Assembly: GCA_015233265.1 (NCBI GenBank)
Contig: JADFXZ010000119.1
Coordinates: forward strand, 1-6,714
Origin: Nitrospirota bacterium
GTDB taxonomy: Bacteria; Nitrospirota; Thermodesulfovibrionia; Thermodesulfovibrionales; Magnetobacteriaceae
Direction of reading: 5' to 3'
DNA length: 6,714 nt
Shown piece by piece: positions 1 to 5,750 of the stretch. A program made the translations under genes and the position numbers. How positions within the stretch are numbered: the first letter of the stretch is position 1; each line of letters opens with the position of its first letter. The notes beneath the pieces were generated by a model. That model worked only from the letters and a program-made list of their open reading frames with translations. It made no database searches and was not told the DNA's origin.

Positions 1-53
1 TAATAGGTTACACCGCCTGACTTACTTTTTTACACACCTTTTTATTATACCTC

Positions 54-767
54 ACGGCATATCCTATAAACACAACGACCTCGACAGCAACGTACACGAT
101 CAGCGGTTTGACCGCGCCTTACGGCGTAGCCGTGGATTCAAACTATGTTTATGTGGCAAATGCTGGTAGCACTACAGTTACGATATATCCGATACATACG
201 ACGACATCGACAGCAACGTACACGGTCAGCGGCTTGAGCTCACCTTACGGTGTAGCAGTGGATTCGAGCTATGTTTATGTTACAAATGCTGGTAGCACTA
301 CAGTTAAGGCATATCCGATAGACACAACGACCTCAACAGCAACATACACCATCAGCGGTTTGAATTCGCCTACAGGGGTAGCAGTGGATTCAAGCTATGT
401 TTATGTGTCTGACTGGGGTACCTCTACAGTTAAGGAATATCCGATACATACGACGACATCGACCGTATCGTACACGATCAGCGGTTTGAACGAACCTACC
501 AATGTTGCAGTGAATTCGAGCTATGTTTATGTGCCTGACACTGTGACCGATACAGTTACGGCATATCCGATAAACACTACGACCTCAACAGCAACATATA
601 CCATCAGCGGTTTAAATGGGCCTCAAGGTGTAGCGTTAGGCACAGCAGCCACCACTACAACCTCCGTTCCGCTAATAGACAGATGTGGACAGTTCATATT
701 CGTATTTTTCGCTGGACTTGGTGGTATCTATGCGATAATAAGGGCTAAAGGCAAAGTGAACGTTTAG
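54..767 (+). pseudogene. 5'-truncated beta-propeller repeat protein with C-terminal sorting tail (paralogue 1)
   Basis: This is a paralogue of the gene at 1031-2119 without its 5' end. The reading frame is open from 21 (TGA at 18-20), but similarity to the paralogue starts only near 54, at the codons for TAYPI inside the first repeat. Signal peptide, Shine-Dalgarno site and ATG are absent; the first possible start is a TTG at 108 inside a repeat, with no ribosome site. Four full repeats of about 42 residues follow, each with GVAVDS-YVYV near the start and YPI-TTTST later. The last 34 residues are a tail: VPL, a glycine, a hydrophobic stretch FIFVFFAGLGG, then RAKGKVNV. This resembles IPTL-CTERM sorting signals. 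The frame is undamaged over about 700 bp, so loss of the 5' end is recent or the copy is kept for another reason. Because the break lies at the window edge, a misassembly is also possible. I infer that it is not expressed as a secreted protein. Confidence 0.72.
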
Positions 768-824
768 TTCTATGCTGGATGTGCAGTTGGCAGGAAACCA
801 CCATTGTGAATGGCTATAAGTTTT

Positions 825-850
825 AGCTCGGCGTTTTTCAATGCCGAGCT
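825..850. terminator. stem-loop after propeller paralogue 1
   Basis: A perfect 8-bp inverted repeat (AGCTCGGC at 825-832, GCCGAGCT at 843-850) encloses a 10-nt loop. It lies 57 bp after the stop codon. TTTT precedes the stem but the 3' side (AATCTTATT) is a poor U tract, so it may be a weak intrinsic terminator or only an RNA-stabilising hairpin. Confidence 0.5.
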
Positions 851-860
851 AATCTTATTG

Positions 861-880
861 ATGGGGGTGAAACACCCTAT
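861..880. other. small GC-rich hairpin
   Basis: GGGTG (865-869) and CACCC (873-877) form a stem around an AAA loop. A G-T pair and two A-T pairs (861-862 with 879-880) extend it. A similar motif (TGATG, then a G-rich run, AAAC, a C-rich run and TTAAG) follows the second paralogue at 2232-2259, so it may belong to the duplicated 3' flank. Function unknown. Confidence 0.4.
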
Positions 881-961
881 TAAGCGTTAGAACTTCGTAA
901 CAAGAATAATATTTATATTTTGCTTGACAATTGAGTGATTTCACAATTCAAATTATTTCTC

Positions 962-990
962 TTGACTTATTTCTACCCAACCCATACACT
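962..990 (+). promoter_or_regulatory. sigma70-type promoter of the propeller gene
   Basis: TTGACT (962-967) and TACACT (985-990) are separated by exactly 17 bp, which predicts transcription start near 997 and a leader of about 34 nt before the ATG at 1031. A second candidate -35, TTGACA at 924-929, lies upstream with a poorer -10 (TCAAAT, 948-953). The 263-bp gap between the two paralogues (768-1030) also holds the hairpins at 825-850 and 861-880. Confidence 0.5.
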
Positions 991-994
991 ATTG

Positions 995-1010
995 ATTATT
1001 TTAAAATAAT
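995..1010. repeat. 16-bp perfect AT palindrome at the start of the leader
   Basis: ATTATTTTAAAATAAT is perfectly self-complementary and lies at the predicted transcription start of the propeller gene. It could be an operator or a simple AT-rich melt region. With only A and T it could also arise by chance. Confidence 0.3.
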
Positions 1011-1020
1011 AAAACATTAT

Positions 1021-1025
1021 GGAGG
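1021..1025 (+). promoter_or_regulatory. Shine-Dalgarno site that fixes the start at 1031
   Basis: GGAGG sits 5 nt before ATG 1031. The in-frame ATG at 1019 overlaps this site, so it cannot be the start. Confidence 0.75.
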
Positions 1026-1030
1026 CTGGC

Positions 1031-2119
1031 ATGAAAAGGTTGTCAAGGTTATCGATGTCTTTAGTTCTTTGTGTTTTAGAGATGTTATGTATTTCATCTG
1101 CGGCATATGCGACGACCTATGTTTATGCGTCAAACTATGCTAGCAACACAGTTACGGCATATCCGATAAACACGACTACTTCAACAGCAACATACACCAT
1201 TAGTGGTTTGAATGGGCCTACAGGGGTAGCGGTGGATTCAAACTATGTTTATGTGGCAAATTCTGGTAGCACTACAGTTACGATATATCCTATACATACG
1301 ACGACCTCAACAGCAACATATACCATCAGCGGTTTGACCGAGCCTTACGGCGTAGCGGTGGATTCAAACTATGTTTATGTGGCAGATGCTGGTGGCACTA
1401 CAGTTAAGGCATATCCGATAGACACAACGACCTCAACAGCAACATACACCATCAGCGGTTTGAGTTACCCTGCTGGTGTAGCTGTGGATTCGAGCTATGT
1501 TTATGTGTCAGACTGGATTGCCGCTACAGTTACGGAATATCCGATACATACGACGACATCGACCGCAACGTACACCATTAGCGGTTTGACCGAGCCTTAC
1601 GGGGTAGCAGTGGATTCAAACTATGTTTATGTGGCAGATGCTGGTGGCACTACAGTTAAGGCATATCCGATAGACACAACGACCTCAACAGCAACATACA
1701 CCATCAGCGGTTTGAGTTACCCTGCTGGTGTAGCTGTGGATTCGAGCTATGTTTATGTGTCAGACTGGATTGCCGCTACAGTTACGGAATATCCGATACA
1801 TACGACGACATCGACCGCAACGTACACCATTAGCGGTTTGACCTCACCTACCAATGTTGCAGTGAATTCGAGCTATGTTTATGTGTCAGACATCGGTACC
1901 GACACAGTTAAGGCATATCCTATAGACACAACAACCTCAACAGCAACGTATACCATCAGTAGTTTAAACACACCTTATGGTGTTGCATTATTAGCCACTA
2001 CGGCTACGACTACCTCCGTCCCGCTAATGACAGATGTTGGGCGGTTTATATTCATATTTTTCGCTGGACTTGGCGGTACCTATGCGATAATAAGGGCTAA
2101 AGGCAGAGTGAACGTTTAG
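1031..2119 (+). CDS. secreted seven-repeat beta-propeller protein (NHL/YVTN-like) with IPTL-CTERM-like tail
   Basis: The protein has 362 residues. Residues 1-27 form a signal peptide with KR and R near the N-terminus, a hydrophobic core and an AYA cleavage site. Seven repeats of 42 residues follow (about 28-318). The typical unit is GVAVDS-NYVYVAD-(6)-TVKAYPI-DTTTSTATYTISGL with variable turns, the periodicity expected of NHL/YVTN beta-propeller blades. The partial first unit (TTYVYASN) and the closing unit (PYGVALL) could complete each other in a closed seven-bladed ring. Residues 329-362 are a tail with VPL, TDVG, a hydrophobic stretch ending in AGLGG, then RAKGRVNV. It matches the layout of IPTL-CTERM signals (PTL, SEWG, TM, basic end) but lacks PTL. 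I infer export and anchoring or processing at the cell surface. The ligand is unknown, and there is no catalytic motif. Blades 3-4 and 5-6 are a near-exact DNA duplication. The truncated paralogue lies upstream in the same orientation. Confidence 0.85.
   Translation: MKRLSRLSMSLVLCVLEMLCISSAAYATTYVYASNYASNTVTAYPINTTTSTATYTISGLNGPTGVAVDSNYVYVANSGSTTVTIYPIHTTTSTATYTISGLTEPYGVAVDSNYVYVADAGGTTVKAYPIDTTTSTATYTISGLSYPAGVAVDSSYVYVSDWIAATVTEYPIHTTTSTATYTISGLTEPYGVAVDSNYVYVADAGGTTVKAYPIDTTTSTATYTISGLSYPAGVAVDSSYVYVSDWIAATVTEYPIHTTTSTATYTISGLTSPTNVAVNSSYVYVSDIGTDTVKAYPIDTTTSTATYTISSLNTPYGVALLATTATTTSVPLMTDVGRFIFIFFAGLGGTYAIIRAKGRVNV
1331..1834 (+). repeat. 252-bp near-exact tandem duplication (two blades) inside the propeller gene
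   Basis: Copy 1 (1331-1582) and copy 2 (1583-1834) differ at only two positions by eye (1351 C versus 1603 G, and 1357 G versus 1609 A), both at third codon positions and silent. A stretch of 234 bp (1358-1591 and 1610-1843) is identical. The unit is exactly two 126-bp blades, so frame and blade phase are preserved. The weaker 126-bp periodicity runs through the whole gene (about 1112-1985) and through the upstream paralogue (54-640). Confidence 0.93.
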
Positions 2120-2133
2120 TTCTACTGGAAACG

Positions 2134-2165
2134 CACTATATGTGTTTTGTTGTCACATTATAGTG
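2134..2165. terminator. stem-loop after the propeller gene
   Basis: CACTATATGTG (2134-2144) pairs with CACATTATAGTG (2154-2165) with one bulged T around a T-rich 9-nt loop, 14 bp after the stop codon. There is no U tract on the 3' side (GAGCTAATG). It is a candidate transcript end for the propeller gene. The remaining sequence to 2266 holds only the flank motif near 2232-2259. Confidence 0.45.
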
Positions 2166-2266
2166 GAGCTAATGTAGATAGTAGTATTCAATCGTGATCA
2201 AACTCAGTTAAATAAGGTAATCTAGCCTAATTGATGATGGTTAAACCACCACCGTTAAGTTATAGG

Positions 2267-2890
2267 TCACCGCAAAAACTCTGACGTCTCTTTGCAGGCC
2301 GTTACTTCATACGGCTTACACTTTTTCTCTGAGAATACTTCCTTCTTCCAGCGTCTGAACGAGTCCAATCTCTTTTTCCAGTAATATATCCAGCTCTCAG
2401 ACTGTGTCGAGCGTTCTATTACGCCTGAAGAAGACGATGCCTGAATGAAATATATGATATCGTTTTTAATCTGGGTAATAAGGCCGAGGTGGTTTTGTTT
2501 CTTTTTTGTGTCTACGAAAAAGATAATATCACCCGGTCTGGTTTCAGATTTTTCGATTTCATAAGTATATTCGTAAATCTTCCACGAAGGATAGTAGTAG
2601 GGCTTGAATTCATACTTGGTGCCAATGAGGCTGTTTCTGGCTATGGCACATACTAAATGTGAGCAGTCGGACTCGACGACCTTGTCGGGGTTAGAGCCGA
2701 GCCTGTAATCCTTGCCGAGATAGACCTTCGAGAGGTTGGGGATATTTTTTTCCATTATGTCATACGGGTCTTCGGGCGGGGCGGGTTGAACGATTTCAGG
2801 CGGGGGGATTTTCTTTACTTCGCGGGTAGCCGAGCAGCTTGTCAGTAAAACTAATAAGCAAATAACTATATACGCCTTATAATGTCTCAT
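2267..2890 (-). CDS. lipoprotein with NlpC/P60 cysteine peptidase domain
   Basis: From the ATG at 2890 the protein has 207 residues. Residues 1-18 are a lipoprotein signal with the lipobox LTSC, giving lipidation at Cys19. A proline-rich linker follows (PPPEIVQPAPPE, 29-40). Residues 45-175 fit an NlpC/P60 domain: DCSHLV with catalytic Cys76, RPGDIIFF at 118-125, NHLGLI with His134, and IQASSSSGV with Gln150 as the third polar residue. Family members cleave peptides in cell-wall peptidoglycan, so this one likely acts in the periplasm, anchored to a membrane. Two small departures are DCSH in place of the common DCSG, and Gln150 where His is more usual. The C-terminus (176-207) is basic and carries two cysteines. 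I chose 2890 because a GGGGTG site lies 5 nt upstream and the lipoprotein signal begins here; the frame is open further upstream (to 2986) but has no good start. The upstream intergenic stretch shows no clear promoter. Confidence 0.8.
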   Translation of the reverse strand: MRHYKAYIVICLLVLLTSCSATREVKKIPPPEIVQPAPPEDPYDIMEKNIPNLSKVYLGKDYRLGSNPDKVVESDCSHLVCAIARNSLIGTKYEFKPYYYPSWKIYEYTYEIEKSETRPGDIIFFVDTKKKQNHLGLITQIKNDIIYFIQASSSSGVIERSTQSESWIYYWKKRLDSFRRWKKEVFSEKKCKPYEVTACKETSEFLR

Positions 2891-2895
2891 AATAA

Positions 2896-2901
2896 CACCC
2901 C
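2896..2901 (-). promoter_or_regulatory. ribosome binding site of the NlpC/P60 lipoprotein
   Basis: GGGGTG on the minus strand lies 5 nt before ATG 2890. This supports that start over the in-frame TTG and ATG codons further upstream (2932, 2914). Confidence 0.5.
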
Positions 2902-3050
2902 GCTTTTTGGTCATCAATTCATTGACCGTCAAATTTTTGGCTGCCGCTGCCGCATTTTCATATGCGATACCGGTCAGCGCTCCGGCTCATTTGTTCTATT
3001 TGCCGTCTATTGTATTCATCTATGCAATTGCCGTACCAGCTATTTAGATA

Positions 3051-3275
3051 ATGACAATCGACTCAGGCATGGTGTCGCACACCGGTGATGAGGTGTCAGA
3101 GAATTTGCTGGTGCGCTTTGAAAAGGAAAAAGATGTTATAAAACAAAGAGTTGATTCGGCGGTAGCTGCAGGCAAGTTGACGCCAAGAGATAGTGAGTTA
3201 AATGGCAAGGTGGAGCAATTACTGTATAAAGTAAAAAACGGCGACCTGAGCTATTATGAAGGGCATTACAGGTAA
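3051..3275 (+). CDS. small charged protein, unidentified
   Basis: This is an ORF of 74 codons that I do not recognise. It is rich in Lys and Glu after residue 20 (FEKEKDVIKQRVDSAVAAGKL), contains a TPRDSEL turn and ends in DLSYYEGHYR. Such a composition looks like a soluble helical protein or the C-terminal part of one. There is no clear Shine-Dalgarno site or promoter, and the in-frame codon two before the ATG is TAG (3045-3047). A later ATG at 3069 is possible. The opposite strand has only short open frames here, so if the stretch codes for anything this frame is the best choice. It could be a decayed gene fragment; real expression is uncertain. Confidence 0.4.
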   Translation: MTIDSGMVSHTGDEVSENLLVRFEKEKDVIKQRVDSAVAAGKLTPRDSELNGKVEQLLYKVKNGDLSYYEGHYR

Positions 3276-3328
3276 TGGCAGCAGCGGCACAGTGAAACTA
3301 CATCTCTTTTTTCCTATTGCCCGTCTTT

Positions 3329-3352
3329 TAACAGTATAAATAACAGTATAAA
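3329..3352. repeat. 12-bp direct tandem repeat
   Basis: TAACAGTATAAA occurs twice head to tail (3329-3340 and 3341-3352) downstream of the IHF-like gene. Each unit holds a CAGTATAAA element. It may be replication slippage or a small protein-binding site. Confidence 0.6.
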
Positions 3353-3382
3353 ACTGCCGCGGCTGTTTGTGAATCAGTCCGC
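3350..3382 (-). terminator. possible terminator of the IHF-like gene
   Basis: Read on the minus strand, GCGGACTG (3382-3375) pairs with CAGCCGC (3365-3359) with one bulged A around a 9-nt loop. TTTTAT follows 5 nt later (3353 downward). It lies 9 bp after the stop codon of the IHF-like gene. The gap before the U run makes it an imperfect intrinsic terminator. Confidence 0.4.
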
Positions 3383-3391
3383 CGTAGACGT

Positions 3392-3901
3392 CTAATCCTC
3401 TGGTGGAAGGTTTGATTCCTCAGCCGCTTGTGCCCGTCGAAACGGCTGAAACTCCCTGCTTAGGAGCGCTCGCGCAATAGCCTTGTGCTTGCTGAACTCG
3501 GTTAAGGTTTGGTTTTGCGCCTTAACTATCTGGTACTCAGCCCACAGTGCAGGCCAGTCGTGCCTTTTCTTAGGTTTAAATCCAATATCGGCATTGAGGT
3601 CATCCTCTGTCTTCTGTGCAAAGCTTACAGACTTAGCCAGAGTACTACAGCGGCGAAAAGTTACCACCGTTCGTGGCGTAATCTCTATGCTTTGACCAGT
3701 CTTTGGATTTCGGCCTGCCCGTGCCCTTTTCTTCCTTACATGAAACGTCCCAAAGTTAGGAATTTTTATGTCCTCACCGGCAACCAATGTCTCCTTTAAC
3801 AGGGTTACAATAATGTCGAATATATCGCGCACTTCTGTCTTTTTTAACCCTATCTTGTACGCTATCTCTTCGATTATATCAGCCTTGCTTCCACGTGCCA
3901 T
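3392..3901 (-). CDS. IHF/HU-family DNA-binding protein with C-terminal extension
   Basis: The protein has 169 residues. Residues 4-95 are an HU/IHF fold: an N-terminal helical dimerisation part (SKADIIEEIAYKIGLKKTEV), then IPNFGTFHVRKKR leading into the DNA-clasping beta arm with ARAGRNPKTGQ. Pro66 of RNP is the residue that intercalates into DNA in this family. The domain looks closer to IHF-alpha than to HU, so bending of DNA is the likely role. Family members are usually about 90-100 residues; here 70 more follow. The extension has KPKKRHDW (109-116), WAEYQ, then TLTEFSKHKAIARALLSREF (132-151), which looks like a small helix-turn-helix, and an acidic end (EESNLPPED). No Shine-Dalgarno site precedes ATG 3901. 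A good promoter places transcription start at the ATG, so the mRNA is probably leaderless. It is divergent from the epimerase gene at 4011. Confidence 0.88.
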   Translation of the reverse strand: MARGSKADIIEEIAYKIGLKKTEVRDIFDIIVTLLKETLVAGEDIKIPNFGTFHVRKKRARAGRNPKTGQSIEITPRTVVTFRRCSTLAKSVSFAQKTEDDLNADIGFKPKKRHDWPALWAEYQIVKAQNQTLTEFSKHKAIARALLSREFQPFRRAQAAEESNLPPED

Positions 3902-3908
3902 ACATGCT

Positions 3909-3937
3909 ATTTTATTATATTACAGCGATTTAGTCAA
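3909..3937 (-). promoter_or_regulatory. promoter of the IHF-like gene, predicted leaderless
   Basis: On the minus strand TTGACT (3937-3932) and TAAAAT (3914-3909) are 17 bp apart. The -10 box ends 7 nt before ATG 3901, so transcription should begin at or within a base or two of the start codon. Confidence 0.65.
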
Positions 3938-3994
3938 TATAGCATTTTTTCCCAGCCAGCTTAAAATTCTGTTGTGTTTTATTATTCCTGACTG

Positions 3995-4003
3995 TGTTAC
4001 TAT
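3995..4003 (+). promoter_or_regulatory. extended -10 promoter of the epimerase gene, predicted leaderless
   Basis: TGTTACTAT is an extended -10 (TG, one base, TACTAT) ending 7 nt before ATG 4011. The only -35 candidate, TTGTGT at 3972-3977, has a long 20-bp spacer. No Shine-Dalgarno site lies before the ATG. Confidence 0.45.
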
Positions 4004-4010
4004 TATCCTT

Positions 4011-4928
4011 ATGAGGGCGTTTATAACAGGGGCTACGGGTTTTGTTGGAAGCAGGCTTTGTCATAAGCTCTTATCGGAAGGGATTGAGGTAACGGCGCTG
4101 ATAAGAAAAGAGGAAACTAAGAATATCCTTCCCTCTGCGGTAACGCTTATTCAGGGCAAGCCCATGGAGGCAGGCAGCTGGTACGACCCTGTTGCCGATT
4201 GCGATATTGCGATAAACCTTGCAGGTTCCCCAATATTTACAAGATGGAACGATCAGTCTAAGAGACAAATAAGACAAAGCCGGGTGTTTACTACCCGCTC
4301 ATTGGCCGATGCCCTTGTTAAACACAGGGCTGGTAAAAAGACGGTTTTAATCAGCGCATCAGCTACTGGCTTTTACGGCAGTACGGGACAGAATCTGGTT
4401 GATGAGGACACTCCCGCAGGCAGTGGTTTTTTATCGGAGACAGCGCAGGTGTGGGAAGCCGAGGCAATGGCGGCCTCATCTGCTGGCGTTAAAGTCGTTA
4501 TTACGCGCTTTGGCGTTGTTCTGGGTAAAAATGGTGGAGCGCTTGCCGCAATGCTCCCGGCGTTTAAACTAAATCTTGGCAGCCCATTAGGAGACGGTCA
4601 TCAGTGGTTTCCATGGATACATATTGAAGACCTGCTTGAGATATTTATGTTTATTATAAGAAACGATGAGATCGAAGGGCCTATAAACTGCACTTCGCCG
4701 TCTGCTGTGACCAATGATGAGTTTTCACATGCCCTGGCCTCGGCTCTGGATAAGTATTATTTTCTGCCGCCAGTGCCGGAGTTTATTATAAGGCTGGCCT
4801 TTGGAGAGGTCAGCTCTGTCGTGTTGCAAGGGCAGCGAACTACACCGAGGAAACTTCTCGCCGCTGGGTTTACTTTTAAATATGCGGGAATCGACGGCGC
4901 GTTAAAAGATATAGTGGGCGGTAAATAG
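4011..4928 (+). CDS. TIGR01777/YfcH-family NAD(P)-binding epimerase-like protein
   Basis: The protein has 305 residues, the normal length for the family. GATGFVG at residues 7-13 is the Rossmann nucleotide-binding loop of an extended SDR. NLAGSPI (69-75) and SASATGFYGSTG (115-126) are family signatures; Tyr122 sits where the active-site Tyr is expected. QVWEAEA, RFGVVLGKNGGAL (166-178) and WFPWIHIEDL (199-208) are further conserved stretches. The C-terminal part (about 255-300), with LQGQRTTPRKLLAAGFTFKY, matches the DUF1731 tail. The family includes E. coli YfcH and the plant/cyanobacterial GC1/SulA-like proteins linked to chloroplast or cell division. The substrate is generally unknown, so no reaction is assigned here. 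The frame is open back to 3768, but that stretch is antisense to the IHF-like gene; ATG 4011 starts the Rossmann fold exactly. Divergent from the IHF-like gene with a 109-bp shared control region. Confidence 0.92.
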   Translation: MRAFITGATGFVGSRLCHKLLSEGIEVTALIRKEETKNILPSAVTLIQGKPMEAGSWYDPVADCDIAINLAGSPIFTRWNDQSKRQIRQSRVFTTRSLADALVKHRAGKKTVLISASATGFYGSTGQNLVDEDTPAGSGFLSETAQVWEAEAMAASSAGVKVVITRFGVVLGKNGGALAAMLPAFKLNLGSPLGDGHQWFPWIHIEDLLEIFMFIIRNDEIEGPINCTSPSAVTNDEFSHALASALDKYYFLPPVPEFIIRLAFGEVSSVVLQGQRTTPRKLLAAGFTFKYAGIDGALKDIVGGK

Positions 4929-4950
4929 TCTTCGTTAAATTAGTACGGCA

Positions 4951-4993
4951 GGCAGCCCCTCGGCAACAGCGATTCTGCTCAGATAGGGCTGCC
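4951..4993. terminator. stem-loop between convergent genes
   Basis: GGCAGCCC (4951-4958) and GGGCTGCC (4986-4993) form a perfect 8-bp stem around a 27-nt loop. It lies between the stops of the epimerase gene (plus) and the Bax1-like gene (minus). The position suits a bidirectional transcription end, but neither side has a U tract. Confidence 0.45.
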
Positions 4994-5005
4994 CTTGAAT
5001 TTCAG

Positions 5006-5740
5006 TTATCTGTCCCTTAATTTTGCAAGCAGATTCAATATTTCGATGTAGAGCCACACAAGTGTAACCATTATGGCAAACCCACCGTACCATTCGAAAT
5101 ATTTCGGGGCGTTTTCCCTTGCCGCGTTTTCGATAAAATCAAAATCCAGCACCAGGTTTAGAGCTGCTATTGCTACAACGACCACGCTGAAACCTATACT
5201 GATTACACCGCTTCCATAGATGAACGGCATCTGAACGCCGAATAACCTCAAGACAAATGACGCGAAATAAACAATGAATATCCCGCCGGTTGCCGCTATG
5301 ATGCCGGCCTTAAATTTCTCCGATGCCCGCACAATTCCGGCCTTATACGCAGACAACAGCATAAAGAGCGTACCGAAGGTCAGCGCCACGGCCTGAAAGG
5401 CAATCCCCGGATATTTATGGTCAAATACCGCCGTTATACCCCCTAAGAACAACCCCTCAAACAGCGCATACACGGGGGCGGTCAACGGCGACCATCTGTT
5501 AACGAATATCGTAATAAGCGCGGTGATTAACCCTCCAATCAGACCTATTGTCATAAACGGAGTAACCGCCGCCAATCCCTCGCTGAAGTATGTCTTCCAT
5601 GTCCATGAAGCGCTAAACAGCAGCAAAAGCAGCATAAAGGCCGTCTTATTGACCGCCCCGCCTATTGTCATTACCTCTGTGGCACCGTAACCAACCGCAG
5701 GCCTCTTCACCCTTAGTGCCGGATTTGATGTCTTCATCAT
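5006..5740 (-). CDS. Bax inhibitor-1/YccA family membrane protein
   Basis: The protein has 244 residues. A short cytoplasmic N-terminus (SNPAL) is followed by about seven membrane segments, roughly at 33-49, 61-80, 86-104, 113-132, 145-167, 174-198 and 217-238. Family signatures are GGAVNKTAFMLLLL (27-40), SPLTAPVYALFEGLFLGGI (84-102), and the C-terminal block ALNLVLDFDFIE (193-204) followed by APKYFEWYGGFA and LVWLYIEIL. This is the YccA/Bax-inhibitor type assigned to COG4760, placed in the inner membrane. Relatives elsewhere are described as channel-like or as modulators of membrane protease activity; the role of this branch is not established. It begins ATG-ATG; the first ATG is 10 nt after a full AGGAGG, so I chose it. 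It starts 14 bp after the stop of a truncated GDSL hydrolase and probably shares its transcript. Confidence 0.92.
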   Translation of the reverse strand: MMKTSNPALRVKRPAVGYGATEVMTIGGAVNKTAFMLLLLLFSASWTWKTYFSEGLAAVTPFMTIGLIGGLITALITIFVNRWSPLTAPVYALFEGLFLGGITAVFDHKYPGIAFQAVALTFGTLFMLLSAYKAGIVRASEKFKAGIIAATGGIFIVYFASFVLRLFGVQMPFIYGSGVISIGFSVVVVAIAALNLVLDFDFIENAARENAPKYFEWYGGFAIMVTLVWLYIEILNLLAKLRDR

Positions 5741-5750
5741 TAGTGTGATA

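Noticed and set aside
1019..1030. Alternative ATG for the propeller gene
   Set aside because: It overlaps the Shine-Dalgarno site for ATG 1031 and would add MEAG before a normal signal peptide.
931..1143. Open frame of 70 codons across the promoter of the propeller gene
   Set aside because: It covers the promoter and signal-peptide coding region in another frame, with no ribosome site.
54..1990. Regular 126-bp repeats as CRISPR or satellite DNA
   Set aside because: The period is exactly 42 codons, frame is kept and differences fall in turn residues; these are protein repeats.
2230..2260. Integron attC site (GTTAAGT fits the GTTRRRY end)
   Set aside because: No matching RYYYAAC partner at attC distance, and the corresponding spot after copy 1 (GTTAGAA) breaks the consensus.
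2882..3088. Open frame of 68 codons on the plus strand
   Set aside because: It overlaps the lipoprotein start and the small ORF at 3051, is rich in Cys, Arg and His, and has no ribosome site.
2942..3289. Mobile-element-like inverted repeat TGCCGCTGC / GCAGCGGCA around the small ORF
   Set aside because: Only 9 bp match, no target-site duplication is visible and there is no transposase.
3483..3799. Two plus-strand open frames inside the IHF-like gene
   Set aside because: Antisense shadows of a clear conserved gene; no family features.
3768..4010. N-terminal extension of the epimerase frame
   Set aside because: The frame is open but runs antisense through the IHF-like gene and their shared promoter region. 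The Rossmann fold begins exactly at ATG 4011.
4071..4277. Minus-strand open frame inside the epimerase gene
   Set aside because: Antisense shadow of a conserved gene.
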